Shown one piece after another: positions 31,749 through 41,870 of a stretch of 64,000 nt of DNA. The notes beneath the pieces were generated by a model that was not told where the DNA came from, made no database searches, and was given only the letters and a program-made list of their open reading frames with translations. Position 1 is the first letter of the stretch. Each line of letters opens with the position of its first letter. The position numbers and the translations under genes were made by a program. The stretch spans positions 2,791,501 to 2,855,500 of the forward strand of contig NZ_CP083539.1 of assembly GCF_025144335.1 (NCBI RefSeq), written 5' to 3'. Source of the DNA: Jannaschia sp. W003 (GTDB lineage: Bacteria > Pseudomonadota > Alphaproteobacteria > Rhodobacterales > Rhodobacteraceae).

Positions 31749-31754
31749 GCGCCG

Positions 31755-32621
31755 TCAGCCGTCCCGGCCGTCCAGCGCCACCACGGCGGGCGCGGCCGAC
31801 AGCTCGCGGTCCAGCTCCCAGGACACGAACAGCGGCACCGCGAAGCCCTCGCCGGGCGTCTCGCCCAGCCCCTCGGGCCGCGCCACGGGGCGCGCCGAGC
31901 GGTGCAGCCCCTGGCAGAACGGCTGGCGCGAGAGCCAGCGGCGCATGTCCTCGCGCTTCTTGGCCGAGTGGAACGGTCCCCAGTCGGCGGCGACGCCGCG
32001 CATGCCGCGGCTGACCACGCCGTCGCGCGACACCGTGCGGGCCATGATCCGCACCGCGCAGCTCATGTTGAGCGCGCCGTCCTTCAGCGCCTCGCCCGAC
32101 CGCGCCTGGCAGCCATACAGCCGCGCCGTGGAGGGCAGGATCTGCACCAGCCCGTACCACAGCCCGCCGCCGCCCACCGCGGTGGGGCGATAGGTGCTCT
32201 CGTGCTTCGTCAGCGTGCTCAGGAGGCCTGCCCAGAACGCTTTGCGCGACCAGCGGTCCGCGTCCGGGTAGGCTGGGCACCAGCTCTCGACGTCGCCGGG
32301 CACCACGTCGAGCAGCTTCTCGCCGTGGCCGTCCAGCGCGCGCATCGCGGCCTGCGTCCAGCGGGCGGAGCCCTTCACGTGGTCCCAGCGCAGGTCCGGC
32401 ATCTCCTCGGGGGCGACGGTTCGCGGACGCAGCGCGGGGCGCATGCTGGCCATCGGCGCGATCGCCGAGGCGGGCCCGGTCCGCGTCGAGAGCGCCGCCG
32501 GCCCGTCCGCGGCGGCGACCGGTCCGTCCAGTGGCTCGGCCCGGGCCGCGCCCGTCGCGGCGCCCAGCGCCGCCGTGAGGGCAAGCGCCGTGCCCAGCAT
32601 CCGCAATGTCCGTGTCGCCAT
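31755..32621 (-). CDS. Exported lytic transglycosylase (SLT-type)
   Basis: The 288-residue periplasmic murein hydrolase has a signal peptide ending near AARA (about residue 28). The SLT-like catalytic core includes the Glu in LLSTLTKHESTYRPTAVG and the GLVQILPSTARLYGC block (normally G-L-x-Q-x-x-P-x-T-A). Several cysteines (CPAY, YGCQ, MSCAV) could form disulfides. It cleaves glycan strands to 1,6-anhydro-muropeptides. Confidence 0.85.
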   Translation of the reverse strand: MATRTLRMLGTALALTAALGAATGAARAEPLDGPVAAADGPAALSTRTGPASAIAPMASMRPALRPRTVAPEEMPDLRWDHVKGSARWTQAAMRALDGHGEKLLDVVPGDVESWCPAYPDADRWSRKAFWAGLLSTLTKHESTYRPTAVGGGGLWYGLVQILPSTARLYGCQARSGEALKDGALNMSCAVRIMARTVSRDGVVSRGMRGVAADWGPFHSAKKREDMRRWLSRQPFCQGLHRSARPVARPEGLGETPGEGFAVPLFVSWELDRELSAAPAVVALDGRDG

Positions 32622-32860
32622 GCCTCGCGGCCCCTCGCCCGTTCGTGCCGCATCGCAGCATCGCGTCCACCGAGGACGCCGATTCCCCGTTGCATACCAC
32701 CCGCGTTTCGAATTTCGGAACCCCTGCGCCCGGAAGGCGCCGCCACGGGCGCTTTCCCGCCCGCCCGCATCCGTGCGCAGGGCGCTGTGCGCGAGCGCAG
32801 GGAACGCTGCGGTGCGGCAAAGCGCTGGGGTGGCGACCGACGTCTTTCCGAGGATTCCCC

Positions 32861-34000
32861 ATGCCCGACACCCACGCCGTCCACGCCGACGCCCTGCTCG
32901 CCCCCCTCGCGGTGGGCGACATCGAGCTTTCGAACCGCGTCCTGATGGCGCCCCTCACCCGCTCGCGCTCCGAGCCCGACGGCAACACCCAGACCGCGCT
33001 CCACGCGCTCTACTACGCCCAGCGCGCCGGCGCGGGCCTCATCGTCTCCGAGGCCACCCAGATCAGCCCCGAGGGCCAGGGCTACGCCTGGACGCCCGGC
33101 ATCCACTCGGACCAGCAGGTCGAGCGCTGGCGGCTCGTGACCCGCGCCGTACACGACGCCGGCGGGCGCATCTTCTGCCAGCTCTGGCACGTGGGTGCGA
33201 TCAGCCACGGCGTGTTCCAGGACGGCGGCGCCCCCGTCTCCTCGAGCGCCTGGACGCCCGAGGGCGAGGCCTTCGTGGGCGACCTGCACCCCGACGGCCC
33301 CACCGTGCCCCACTCCGAGGCCCGCGCGCTGGAGACGGACGAGATCGCGCGCGTCATCGAGGACTATCGCCATGCCGCCCGCCAGGCGAAGGCCGCGGGC
33401 TTCGACGGCGTCGAGTTCCACGCCGCCAACGGCTACCTCGTGGACCAGTTCATCCGCGACGGCGTGAACCGCCGCACCGACCGCTACGGCGGCTCGCTCG
33501 AGAACCGTCTGCGCCTCATGGTCGAGATCGTGGACGCGCTCCGCGAGGAGCTGCCCGCGGGCCGCGTCGGCATCCGCCTCTCGCCCACCGGCGGCGCCGG
33601 CGGCAGCGAGGACAGCGACCCCCGCACCACCTACGAGGCCGCCGCGAAGGCGGTCGCCGGCAAGGGCCTCGCCTACCTCCACGTGGTGCGCCCCAACACC
33701 CACGGCGGGGGCGACCGGGTGGAGGGCGTGACCGAGGCCATGCGGGCCGCCTTCGACGGCCCCTTCGTCGTGAACGGCGGCTTTGAGCCGGCCGACGCCG
33801 CCGAGTGGATCGCGGAGGGCCGCGCGGATGCGGTCAGCTTCGGCCGCCTCTTCATCGCCAACCCCGACCTGCCGCGCCGGATCGCGGAAGGCGCGCCCCT
33901 CAACGAGCCCGACCAGTCCACCTTCTACGGCGGCGGCGCCGAGGGCTACGTGGACTACCCCACCCTCGCCCGCACTCGGGACGCGCTCGACGCGGCCTGA
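32861..34000 (+). CDS. Old-yellow-enzyme family alkene/nitro reductase (NemA-like)
   Basis: FMN- and NADPH-dependent ene reductase of 379 residues with a TIM-barrel fold: [15 protein letters not shown] at the start, [44 protein letters not shown] with the substrate His and Asn, and the phosphate-binding [14 protein letters not shown]...[11 protein letters not shown]. It reduces activated C=C or N-ethylmaleimide-like electrophiles in detoxification. AGGATTCC precedes the ATG. No adjacent NemR-type regulator was seen. Confidence 0.9.
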   Translation: MPDTHAVHADALLAPLAVGDIELSNRVLMAPLTRSRSEPDGNTQTALHALYYAQRAGAGLIVSEATQISPEGQGYAWTPGIHSDQQVERWRLVTRAVHDAGGRIFCQLWHVGAISHGVFQDGGAPVSSSAWTPEGEAFVGDLHPDGPTVPHSEARALETDEIARVIEDYRHAARQAKAAGFDGVEFHAANGYLVDQFIRDGVNRRTDRYGGSLENRLRLMVEIVDALREELPAGRVGIRLSPTGGAGGSEDSDPRTTYEAAAKAVAGKGLAYLHVVRPNTHGGGDRVEGVTEAMRAAFDGPFVVNGGFEPADAAEWIAEGRADAVSFGRLFIANPDLPRRIAEGAPLNEPDQSTFYGGGAEGYVDYPTLARTRDALDAA

Positions 34001-34421
34001 GCCACGCCCTCCGCCGCGGCCCTCCCCCGCGGCGGCCCGCCCGCGCCCGCACCTCCCCGGCGGGCGCGGGCCACTCGCCCGGCCCTGGCGCCGCACGAGC
34101 GGCGCCGAAGGCCGGCAAGGCGCGCGCCTTGCGAGGCGCACCACGCCCCGGCCTCGGGCCTGGGCCTCGGCCCTCCCCACGTGCTTCGCCCCGCAACGAC
34201 GGCGCCGACGTCCGCCAGACGCCCCGGATCAAGTCGGGGGTGTGACCGCGCATATCCACGCGCCCGCGTCCCGGACCTATCGCCCCCCGTCCCGGCGCTT
34301 CGCGCGCTTGGGGCTGGATCGGTCCCCCGGACCGATCCCCGGCTCCGCCGGACCGCCCCTCACCTTGCCCCACCCCGCCCCCCGGCCTAAACCGCGCCCC
34401 GAACCCCCGGAGGCCCGTCCC
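34001..34421. repeat. 421-bp intergenic stretch with two repeat families
   Basis: No gene is supported. At 34145-34244 lies composite repeat copy 4 (left arm GCCCCGGCCTC..., right arm GCCCCGGATCAAGTCGGGGG). At 34316-34338 lies the second copy of the GGATCGGTCC-N3-GGACCGATCC palindrome (loop CCC). An AGGCGC-rich imperfect hairpin sits near 34095-34140. Confidence 0.65.
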
Positions 34422-35936
34422 ATGCTCGACCACACCCGCCCCACGCCCAAGCCCAAGGTGATCGCCGGCGAGCGCGACGACTGGGAGCTGGTGATCGGCA
34501 TGGAGGTCCACGCCCAGGTCGCCTCGAACTCGAAGCTCTTCTCGGGCGCCTCGACCCGCTTCGGCGCCGAGCCCAACGCCAACGTCAGCTTCGTGGACGC
34601 CGGCATGCCCGGCATGCTCCCCGTCATCAACGAGTACTGCGTGGCGCAGGCCGTCCGCACCGGCCTCGGGCTGGAGGCGGAGATCCACCTGCGGTCGGCC
34701 TTCGACCGCAAGAACTACTTCTACCCGGACCTGCCGCAGGGCTACCAGATCAGCCAGCTCTACCACCCCATCGTCGGCGAGGGCGCCGTGCGGGTGGAGA
34801 TGGGCGACGGCACCGCGCGGACGGTGCGCATCGAGCGCATCCACCTCGAGCAGGACGCCGGCAAGTCGATCCACGACATGGACCCGGCCATGAGCTTCGT
34901 GGACCTCAACCGCACCGGTGTGGCGCTCATGGAGATCGTCTCCCGCCCCGACATCCGCGGCCCCGAGGAGGCCGCCGCCTACGTGACCAAGCTGCGCCAG
35001 ATCATGCGTTACTTGGGCACCTGCGACGGCAACATGCAGAACGGCAACCTGCGCGCCGACGTGAACGTCTCGGTCTGCCGTCCGGGCCAGTACGAGCGGT
35101 ACCAGGAAACCCAGGACTTCGCCCACCTCGGCACCCGCTGCGAGATCAAGAACATGAACTCGCTGCGCTTCATCCAGGCCGCCATCGACCACGAGGCCCG
35201 CCGCCAGATCGCCCTCCTCGAGCGCGGCGAGAGCGTGGTGCAGGAGACCCGCCTCTACGACCCCGACCGCGGCGAGACCCGCTCCATGCGCTCCAAGGAG
35301 GAGGCGCACGACTACCGCTACTTCCCCGACCCCGACCTCCTGCCGCTCGAGATCGAACAGGAGTGGGTCGACGACATCCGCGCCGCGCTCCCCGAGCTGC
35401 CCGACGCCAAGAAGGCCCGCTTCATGGCCGAGTTCGGCCTCAGCGACTACGACGCCAGCGTGCTGACCGCCGACACCGCCGACGCCGCCTTCTTCGAGGC
35501 CACCGCGGCCGAGGCCGGCGACGGCAAGCTCGCCGCGAACTGGGTCATCAACGACCTCTTCGGCCGCCTCAAGAAGGACGAGCGCAGCATCGACGCCTCG
35601 CCCGTCACCCCGGCGCAGCTCGGCGCGATCATCCGGCTGATCCGCTCCGACGCCATCTCCGGCAAGATCGCCAAGGACCTGTTCGAGATCGTCTACACCG
35701 AAGGCGGCGACCCCGAGGCCATCGTCGAGGCCCGCGGCATGCGCCAGGTCACCGACACCGGCGCCATCGAGACCGCCGTGGCGGAGATCGTCGCGGCCAA
35801 CCCCGCGCAGGTCGAGAAGGCGCGGGCCAACCCCAAGCTCGCGGGCTGGTTCGTGGGCCAGGTCATGAAGGCCACGGGCGGCAAGGCGAACCCGAAGGCG
35901 GTGAACGAGATCGTGGCGCGCAAGCTGGCCGAGTAG
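34422..35936 (+). CDS. gatB: Asp/Glu-tRNA(Asn/Gln) amidotransferase subunit B
   Basis: Kinase subunit of the GatCAB complex that converts Glu-tRNA(Gln) and Asp-tRNA(Asn) to the amidated forms. The 504-residue product has the family core [64 protein letters not shown] and the helical tail/YqeY-like C-terminus ([17 protein letters not shown]...[22 protein letters not shown]). CGGAGG lies before the ATG. A free YqeY paralogue is encoded at 51667. gatA and gatC are not in the window. Confidence 0.96.
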   Translation: MLDHTRPTPKPKVIAGERDDWELVIGMEVHAQVASNSKLFSGASTRFGAEPNANVSFVDAGMPGMLPVINEYCVAQAVRTGLGLEAEIHLRSAFDRKNYFYPDLPQGYQISQLYHPIVGEGAVRVEMGDGTARTVRIERIHLEQDAGKSIHDMDPAMSFVDLNRTGVALMEIVSRPDIRGPEEAAAYVTKLRQIMRYLGTCDGNMQNGNLRADVNVSVCRPGQYERYQETQDFAHLGTRCEIKNMNSLRFIQAAIDHEARRQIALLERGESVVQETRLYDPDRGETRSMRSKEEAHDYRYFPDPDLLPLEIEQEWVDDIRAALPELPDAKKARFMAEFGLSDYDASVLTADTADAAFFEATAAEAGDGKLAANWVINDLFGRLKKDERSIDASPVTPAQLGAIIRLIRSDAISGKIAKDLFEIVYTEGGDPEAIVEARGMRQVTDTGAIETAVAEIVAANPAQVEKARANPKLAGWFVGQVMKATGGKANPKAVNEIVARKLAE

Positions 35937-36016
35937 CCCCGCCACCCCCGCATGCGGGGTTTGGCGCAAGCCCCCGCTCGCGCTACGCTCGGCCCCGGCA
36001 AACTCGGAGCCGCGCC

Positions 36017-36919
36017 ATGACCCTCGTCCTCTCGCGCCGGCGCTTCGACGACACGGCGCGCCGCTTCGGCAACGCCGTCTCGGATCGCACCCACCACCTG
36101 TGGGTCGAACGGCGCGGCGGCGCCTGGTCCGTGGGCTTCGTCGAGCGCGGCCGCTGGCTCGCCCACGCCAAGCGCGCCGCGGGCGCCCACGGGCTGGTGC
36201 TCTACGTGCACGGCTACAACACCCGCCAGCCGGCGATGTTCGAGCGCCTCCTGTCGGTCGAGCGGGGGCTGAAGGCGGGCGGATTCCGCGGCGCCGTGGC
36301 GGGCTTCGACTGGGCCAGCGACGGCGTGGTCTACGGCTACGACTACGACCGGCAGGACGCCGCCCGCATCGCGCCGGGCCTCGTCGCCGACGGCATCCGC
36401 CCCCTGCTCGCGCACGTGGCGGGCGGCGACGTCTCGGTCCTAGCCCATTCGATGGGATGCTACCTCGCGGCCCACGCCCTCGCCGGGGGCGGCCCGCGCT
36501 GGACGCTGCGCAACCTCCTCTTCACCGCCGCCGACGTGGACGCGGCCCAGCTCAAGCGGCAGGCCCCCTGGGGCCGGGGCATCGCCGCGCGCGCCAAGCG
36601 CTTCACCAACTACCACTGCCCCCACGACGGCATCCTGCGCATCGCGCGCGTGGTCCACGGCAACCGCCCGCGGGCCGGGCGCGCGGGGCTGATCGAGCCG
36701 GCCCGCCCGCCGTTCCACGACGTGCGCTGCGGCGCGCAGTACCACCGCGACGTGGCGCCCGCCGCGCGCGGGCGCGTGGTGTCGCACAACTGGTGGTTCC
36801 TCTCGCCCGGCTTCTTCCGCGACGCCGCCCTCGTGCTCGGCGGCGCCGATCCCGCCACCCTGCCCACCCGCCGCCCGACCCTCGGCGGCGACCAGATGCT
36901 GTTCGCGGGCGGCGCGTGA
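36017..36919 (+). CDS. Alpha/beta hydrolase, DUF900 family
   Basis: The 300-residue protein has a serine-hydrolase fold: an oxyanion strand LVLYVHGYNTRQPAMFERL near residues 61-79 and a nucleophile elbow VLAHSMGCYLA (GxSxG-like AHSMG). Candidate acid and histidine residues follow in the second half (TNYHCPHDGILRIAR). No signal peptide is evident, so it is probably cytoplasmic. The substrate is unknown. Confidence 0.8.
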   Translation: MTLVLSRRRFDDTARRFGNAVSDRTHHLWVERRGGAWSVGFVERGRWLAHAKRAAGAHGLVLYVHGYNTRQPAMFERLLSVERGLKAGGFRGAVAGFDWASDGVVYGYDYDRQDAARIAPGLVADGIRPLLAHVAGGDVSVLAHSMGCYLAAHALAGGGPRWTLRNLLFTAADVDAAQLKRQAPWGRGIAARAKRFTNYHCPHDGILRIARVVHGNRPRAGRAGLIEPARPPFHDVRCGAQYHRDVAPAARGRVVSHNWWFLSPGFFRDAALVLGGADPATLPTRRPTLGGDQMLFAGGA

Positions 36920-36993
36920 GGGGGCCGTTCACGGCGCCTTAACCTCTTTCGCCGCACCCTCCGGCCCGACCGGACCCGGAGGAGCCAGCCGCC

Positions 36994-37869
36994 ATGAACG
37001 CCGCCACCCGCCATTCCGCCGCCACGCTCGCCCACGCCGCCGTCCCCCGCCCCGTGCCGGCGACGGAGCCCGCGGCCTGCGTGCTCCCCGGCTACCTCGC
37101 GGAGGCGGCGGCCTCGGGGCGCGCGGCCCGGATCGGCGCCGCGCGCCTCGTACAAGAGGCGCGCGTGGTCGCCCGCGCCGCGCGCGACGAGGCCGGTCTC
37201 GCCCTGCTCGACGCCGCGCCCGCGCTGCGCGGCGGCGGTGCCATGGCCGAGGCGCTCGCCCGCGGCCTCGATCACCGCGTCGCCGGGACCGACCCGCGCT
37301 GCGCGCGCTCCGACGCCGCCCGCCGCCTCGGGCGCTGCGCCGCGCTCGCCGCCGCGCCGGTGGGCGCGGACGCCGCGCGCGCCCTCGCCCGCGCGCTGCA
37401 CTCGCCCCACGACCTCACGGCCGACCCGCGCATCGCAGCGCTGCGCCTCGCCGTGTCGGACGCCCTGGCCGAGGGCATCGCCCCCCTCGAAGGGCACCGC
37501 ATCGCCCGCCTCGTCGCCGCGCTCCTCGTGGACCGCTTCGGCGAGACCGGGATCGCCGGCGCCGCCTTCGCCCCGGTCGTCGAGGACCGCGCCCCGCCCC
37601 GCTCGCTGCGCGGCCTGCGCGTCGCGCTCTCCGGCACCTTCGCCTGCGGCCCCCGCCGCCTGATGGTGGAGCGGCTCGCCCGCGCCGGGGCCCGCGTCGC
37701 GCGCGGCGTCGAGGACGGGATCGCGGCGGTGGTGATCGGCGACGAGGGCACGCCCTTCTGGTGCCACGCCCGCCACGGCGGCAAGGTGGCCGACGCGCTC
37801 GACGCCCGCCGCCGCACCGGCGCGCCGCTCGTGCTGCGCGAGGTGCAGCTGCGCGCCCTCCTGCGGTAG
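36994..37869 (+). CDS. Unknown protein with a C-terminal BRCT-like domain
   Basis: The 291-residue protein is not recognised over residues 1-200, which are Ala/Arg-rich and probably helical. Residues about 205-290 (PPRSLRGLRVALSGTFACGP, then MVERLARAGARVARGVEDG, AAVVIGDE, LREVQLRALLR) fit the BRCT pattern seen in NAD-dependent DNA ligase and replication factor C: LxGxxxxxSGTF, a helix with AGA in place of GG, then VVIGD. The tryptophan of the last helix is missing. CCGGAGGAG precedes the ATG. A DNA-strand-break or protein-binding role is possible but not shown. Confidence 0.6.
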   Translation: MNAATRHSAATLAHAAVPRPVPATEPAACVLPGYLAEAAASGRAARIGAARLVQEARVVARAARDEAGLALLDAAPALRGGGAMAEALARGLDHRVAGTDPRCARSDAARRLGRCAALAAAPVGADAARALARALHSPHDLTADPRIAALRLAVSDALAEGIAPLEGHRIARLVAALLVDRFGETGIAGAAFAPVVEDRAPPRSLRGLRVALSGTFACGPRRLMVERLARAGARVARGVEDGIAAVVIGDEGTPFWCHARHGGKVADALDARRRTGAPLVLREVQLRALLR

Positions 37870-37934
37870 CGCTCCCCGATTGCAACCGCGGGCCGTTCCG
37901 CTAGGTGCCGGGCGGAACCACGGGAGACGCGCGC

Positions 37935-38846
37935 ATGGCACAGGTCGTTCTGCTCGACGGCGGCATGGGACAGGAGTTGGTGCACCGCTCCGCCGAGCCG
38001 CCCTCGCCGCTCTGGTCGGCCGCCGTGATGCAGCGCGAGCCGGGCATCGTGGAGGCCGCGCACCGCGACTTCCTGCAGGCCGGCGCCACGGCGATCACCC
38101 TCAACAGCTACTCCGCCACGCCCGAGCGCCTCGCCCGGCACATGGGTGGGCCCGAGGCCGACGAATTGTTCGAGACTCTCCAGCGCCGCGCCGTGGAGAT
38201 CGCCGAAGCCGCGCGCGCCGCCGAGGGCGTGGACGCCGCCCTGCTCGGTTGCCTGCCCCCCCTGGGCGGCTCCTACCACCCCGAGGCGGGGCCGGCGTTC
38301 GACGAGGCCCTCCGCACCTACCGCCGCATCGTGGCGCTCCAGTCCCCGCACTGCGCCGTCATGCTCGCCGAGACCATGAGCGCCGCCGGCGAGGCCCGCG
38401 CGAGCGTGCGCGCCGCCCGCGAGGCCGGCGCCCGCGCGTGGTGCGCCCTGAGCGTCGACGATGCCGACGGCACCCGCCTGCGCTCCGGCGAGCCCCTGGA
38501 GGCGGGGCGCGATGCCGCGCTCGAGGAGGGCGCCGAGGCGATCCTGCTCAACTGCTCGCGCCCCGAGGCCATCGCGCGGGGACTGCCGCTGATCGAGGGC
38601 GCGGGCGTCCCCTTCGGCGCCTACGCCAACGGCTTCGTGAAGGCCGACGACCTCGCCATCGGCGGCACCGTGGACGCCCTGGGCGTGCGCGAGGATCTCG
38701 ATCCGGCCGCCTACACCGCCCACGCGATGGCCTGGGTCGCGCGCGGCGCCACGATCGTCGGCGGCTGCTGCGAGGTCGGCCCCGCCCACATCGCCCGCCT
38801 CGCCGCCGAGCTGCGCGCCGCCGGCCACGAGATCGTCCGCCCCTGA
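37935..38846 (+). CDS. Homocysteine S-methyltransferase family protein
   Basis: The 303-residue zinc enzyme of the BHMT/MmuM fold transfers a methyl group to homocysteine. It has LLDGGMGQELVHRSA at the start, TLNSYSATPERLA, and the zinc cysteines in LLNCSRPEAI and GGCCEVGPAHIARLA. Methyl donors in the family include S-methylmethionine and betaine; which applies is unknown. Together with the homoserine dehydrogenase elsewhere in the window it touches methionine synthesis. GGGAG lies 12 bases before the ATG. Confidence 0.88.
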   Translation: MAQVVLLDGGMGQELVHRSAEPPSPLWSAAVMQREPGIVEAAHRDFLQAGATAITLNSYSATPERLARHMGGPEADELFETLQRRAVEIAEAARAAEGVDAALLGCLPPLGGSYHPEAGPAFDEALRTYRRIVALQSPHCAVMLAETMSAAGEARASVRAAREAGARAWCALSVDDADGTRLRSGEPLEAGRDAALEEGAEAILLNCSRPEAIARGLPLIEGAGVPFGAYANGFVKADDLAIGGTVDALGVREDLDPAAYTAHAMAWVARGATIVGGCCEVGPAHIARLAAELRAAGHEIVRP

Positions 38847-38960
38847 GGCCCGCCCCCGGCCTTCCCTCCCTCACCTTGCTGCAAGGACCTCGGCGGTCGC
38901 CTTCGGGCGCCATCGGTTCGAGCCCGGAGGCGACGGCAGAGCCCCGGCGTCCTCACGTAT

Positions 38961-38990
38961 GCACGGGGGGTGCACGGGGGGCGCCCCCCT
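38961..38990. repeat. Tandem TGCACGGGGGG units, copy 1
   Basis: Two exact 11-bp units TGCACGGGGGG followed by CGCCCCCC, in the 235-bp gap between the methyltransferase and DUF4177 genes. The same arrangement recurs at 63570-63610. The rest of the gap carries a diverged GGACCTCGG...CAGAGCCCCGG element but no gene. Confidence 0.6.
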
Positions 38991-39081
38991 CCCGGCGGGG
39001 CACGGACGCGCCCCGGCGAAACGGCACGTTTCCGCCGAGGGGAGGTGACTCTTGCGCCCCCGCGCCTCACATTCGCCTCAA

Positions 39082-39489
39082 ATGGATGCGTCCGAGCCAC
39101 TCCAGACCTTCGAGTACCGGGTCGTTCCCGCCCCCCGCAAGGGCGAGCGCGCCCGCGGCGTGCGCTCCGGCGAGGCCCGCTTCGCGCTGGCGATGACGCG
39201 CCTTTTCAACAGGATGGGCCGCGAGGGCTGGGAGTTCGTGCGCGCCGACACCCTGCCCGCCGAGGAGCGCGTGGGCCTCCTGGCCAAGGAGCTGCGCTAC
39301 CACACGCTGCTGGTGTTCCGCCGCGCCGTGGCGCCGCCCGTCGCCGTCGCGGCCCTCGCGCCGCCCGCGCCGCCGCCCCTGCGCCTGCCGTCCCCGGAGT
39401 GGCTCGGCTTCGAGGACGAGGCCATCGACGACGCCGAGGTCGTCCACATCCTCGCCCGCCGCCGCCCCCCCGGCCACGCCGCCGAGTAG
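39082..39489 (+). CDS. DUF4177-type small protein
   Basis: The 135-residue protein has an N-terminal domain (FEYRVVPAPRKGERARGVRSG, then FNRMGREGWEFVRADTLP and YHTLLVFRR) matching the DUF4177 pattern in which a GWE/F motif sits between beta strands. The C-terminal half is proline-rich with an acidic end (EDEAIDDAEVVHILA). No signal peptide. The function is unknown. It is convergent with bolA, one base apart. Confidence 0.75.
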   Translation: MDASEPLQTFEYRVVPAPRKGERARGVRSGEARFALAMTRLFNRMGREGWEFVRADTLPAEERVGLLAKELRYHTLLVFRRAVAPPVAVAALAPPAPPPLRLPSPEWLGFEDEAIDDAEVVHILARRRPPGHAAE

Positions 39490-39490
39490 C

Positions 39491-39742
39491 CTACCCGGCC
39501 ACGTCCAGCGCGAGCGCGTGGATGCGCCCCATCACGTCGCCGAGCGCCGCGTGCACGGCCCGGTGCCGGGCCACGCGCCCTTGCGCGGCGAGGGACTCGT
39601 GGCGGATCAGGACGTGCCAGTGGCTCTCGCCCGAGCCGTCGTCGCCGCTGTGCCCGGCGTGGCGCGCGCTGTCGTTGCGCACCGCGATCTCGGCCCCCGG
39701 GAAGGCCTGTTCCAGGCGCTGGCGGATCGTCGCTTCCATCAT
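39491..39742 (-). CDS. bolA: BolA-family protein
   Basis: The 83-residue BolA/IbaG-type protein has TIRQRLEQAFPGAEIAVRNDSARHAGH at the start, ESHWHVLIRHESLAAQGRVARHRAVHAALGD, and the conserved HALAL motif at the end. Family members bind monothiol glutaredoxins with [2Fe-2S] clusters and also act as DNA-binding regulators. A second in-frame Met (39739) is equally possible as the start. Divergent from the J-domain gene, an order common in Rhodobacterales. Confidence 0.9.
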   Translation of the reverse strand: MMEATIRQRLEQAFPGAEIAVRNDSARHAGHSGDDGSGESHWHVLIRHESLAAQGRVARHRAVHAALGDVMGRIHALALDVAG

Positions 39743-39820
39743 GGCACAAACCCGTTCTTTGCCCTTGGCCTCGGCGACCCGATGACTAGAGTATGCCGCC
39801 TGCGACCGGAAGGGGACCCG

Positions 39821-40435
39821 ATGAGCAAGAGTGATCCGTTCGGCTTCGACATGCGCGTGAGCAGCGCCAAGAAGCGGAACACCCGTGGCCGGCGGGGCAT
39901 GTCGGGGGCGATCGAGACCTCGCAGCGCGAGTGCGAGCACCCTGGATGCGAGGAGCGCGGCCAGTACCGCGCGCCCAAGTCGCGCGACACGAAGGACGAC
40001 TTCTACTGGTTCTGCAAGGATCACGTCCGCGAGTACAATCAGAAGTGGAACTTCTTCGACGGCCAGACCGAGGCCGAGATCGCCGCCCAGGAGGAGCTGG
40101 ACCGCGGCAAGACCCAGCCCTTCCGCAAGAGCGTCGAGCAGCGCGCCTGGGCGCGCCTCGGCATCGAGGACGCGCATCAGGTGCTCGGCGGAAACGCCAC
40201 GCAGAACCCGGGCCGCGTCTCCGCGGGCCGCAAGCTGCCGCCCACCGAGAAGCGCGCGCTGGAGATCCTCGAGGCCAAGGACAGCTGGGACAAGACCGAG
40301 ATCCGCAAGGCCTACAAGAAGCTCATCAAGGTGCTGCACCCGGACATGAACGGCGGCGACCGCTCCCAGGAGGAGCAGCTCGGCGAGGTCGTCTGGGCCT
40401 GGGACCAGATCAAGGATAGCCGCAGCTTCAAGTGA
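39821..40435 (+). CDS. J-domain (DnaJ-like) protein
   Basis: The 204-residue cytosolic protein has a C-terminal J domain (about residues 145-204), ALEILEAKDSWDKTEIRKAYKKLIKVLHPDMNGGD, including the HPD loop that stimulates Hsp70. The N-terminal part contains cysteines spaced CEHPGCEERG and a FCKDHVREYN block that may bind metal. It is not DnaJ proper: the Gly/Phe and CxxCxGxG repeats are absent. GGGGACCCG precedes the ATG. In relatives it sits between bolA and cobS; here extra genes intervene. Confidence 0.88.
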   Translation: MSKSDPFGFDMRVSSAKKRNTRGRRGMSGAIETSQRECEHPGCEERGQYRAPKSRDTKDDFYWFCKDHVREYNQKWNFFDGQTEAEIAAQEELDRGKTQPFRKSVEQRAWARLGIEDAHQVLGGNATQNPGRVSAGRKLPPTEKRALEILEAKDSWDKTEIRKAYKKLIKVLHPDMNGGDRSQEEQLGEVVWAWDQIKDSRSFK

Positions 40436-40583
40436 CTGCGAAGTCGCCCCCGCCGCACGAGGCGGACGGGGGCCAGTTCGCGAGGCGCCACCGGTTCGGG
40501 GGCCGCGGCGCCCGCGTGCGGGGTCTCGCGCCCCTCGCCCGCAGTCACGGGCGCGGCCGGCGCGAAGTTGCGCCGCTCCTGCG

Positions 40584-41804
40584 TCAGCCGCCCCCCTCGG
40601 GCGCGTCCAGCGCCGCGCGCAGCCGCGCGAGGCTGCCGGGGCGGTAGGGCCAGTCCGGCGGGTCGCCCGCCCTCGCCCAGCGCCTGCGCACCGACGGATG
40701 CAGCCCCTCCACCACGGCGGGCCCCGCGCGGTCCCGTCCGAAGCGCCGCATCATCGCCGCCACCGGCCCGCCCGCGGGCGCGGCCGAGTTGCGCAGCGGG
40801 CCGAAGGGATCGGCCTCCGCGGCGATGGCCTCGCAGGCGCCCGGCGCGAAGCGCAGCCCCGCCGCCTCGGCCCCCTCCATCAGCCACAGGAGCGCGAGCG
40901 CCGACAGCGCGGTGATCTCGCCGCCGCCGCCCACCGCGCCGTGATCGCCCGCGAACCACCACTCGCGGTAGGGCGTGCCCACGCGCGCCCCGTTGCGGAT
41001 GTGGAGGTTGCTCCAGAGCGTCGGCGCGAAGGAGCGCCGCCGCTCGTCCAGCGCCACGGCGTGGCGGGCCGAAAGCACCAGCTCGCTCAGCGCGGTGTCG
41101 TGGAACTGGTGGCGCCGGTTCAGGAGCGGCGCGGCCGTGAACCAGCCCGGCACGCCCAGCGCCCCCACCGTGTCCCAGACCCCGAGGAACGCGATCCGCA
41201 TCGGCACCGCGTCCCTCGTCGCAGCGAGCGCCCGCGCCGCGCGCGCCGCGTCCGGCCCGCCGCCCCCGGCCAGGGCGCGCAGGCGGTCGCGGTCGCGGGC
41301 GTCCACGGAGACGCGGCGGCCGGTCTCGGCGCGGCGCAGCGCGTTCGCCGCCTGCCGGGCCTCGTCCGGATCGCGCGAGCGCGCGGCGTAGCGGCGGCTC
41401 ACCTCCGGCAGGCGGTGCATCTCGGAGCGCTCGATGAGGCCCGCGTGACGGATCAGCCCCACCAGCGAGCGCGCGGTGAACGCCCCGCGCGAGTACCCGA
41501 ACACGAAGACCTCGTCGCCCGGCTCGTGGAGGAACACGAGATGGCGGTAGGCCTCGGCAACGGTGTCGAGCAGCCCCATCCCCATGGTCCCGCCGAGCAC
41601 CCGGTCGACGAGGCGCGTCGTGCGGGTAACGCCCCGGCGCCCGGTCCCCACGCCCTCGAGGTAGATCGGCACCTGCGCCACCGGTGTGCCGTCCGCATCC
41701 CGCGCCTCGGGCGCGAGCGCCCGCGCCAGACGCACCACGTTGGTGGGGTGGGTCATGTCGGGCGAGTTCCAGGTGCCGTCGCACAGGATCACGATGCGCT
41801 TCAC
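40584..41804 (-). CDS. DUF2235 alpha/beta hydrolase
   Basis: The 406-residue protein starts at GTG with MKRIVILCDGTWNSPDMTHPTNVVRLAR, the DUF2235 N-terminal signature, and has a nucleophile elbow FVFGYSRGAFTARSLVGLI (GxSxG as GYSRG). FLGVWDTVGALGVPG and WFAGDHGAVGGGG supply the likely catalytic acid and histidine. Family members include T6SS phospholipase-type effectors and housekeeping hydrolases. No T6SS gene is nearby and no export signal is seen, so a housekeeping role is more likely. Confidence 0.85.
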   Translation of the reverse strand: MKRIVILCDGTWNSPDMTHPTNVVRLARALAPEARDADGTPVAQVPIYLEGVGTGRRGVTRTTRLVDRVLGGTMGMGLLDTVAEAYRHLVFLHEPGDEVFVFGYSRGAFTARSLVGLIRHAGLIERSEMHRLPEVSRRYAARSRDPDEARQAANALRRAETGRRVSVDARDRDRLRALAGGGGPDAARAARALAATRDAVPMRIAFLGVWDTVGALGVPGWFTAAPLLNRRHQFHDTALSELVLSARHAVALDERRRSFAPTLWSNLHIRNGARVGTPYREWWFAGDHGAVGGGGEITALSALALLWLMEGAEAAGLRFAPGACEAIAAEADPFGPLRNSAAPAGGPVAAMMRRFGRDRAGPAVVEGLHPSVRRRWARAGDPPDWPYRPGSLARLRAALDAPEGGG

Positions 41805-41870
41805 GGGGGCGAGGATAGCCGAAGCGGCGTCACCGGCCCATGGCGGATGTCCTTACCCCCGGACAGGCGA

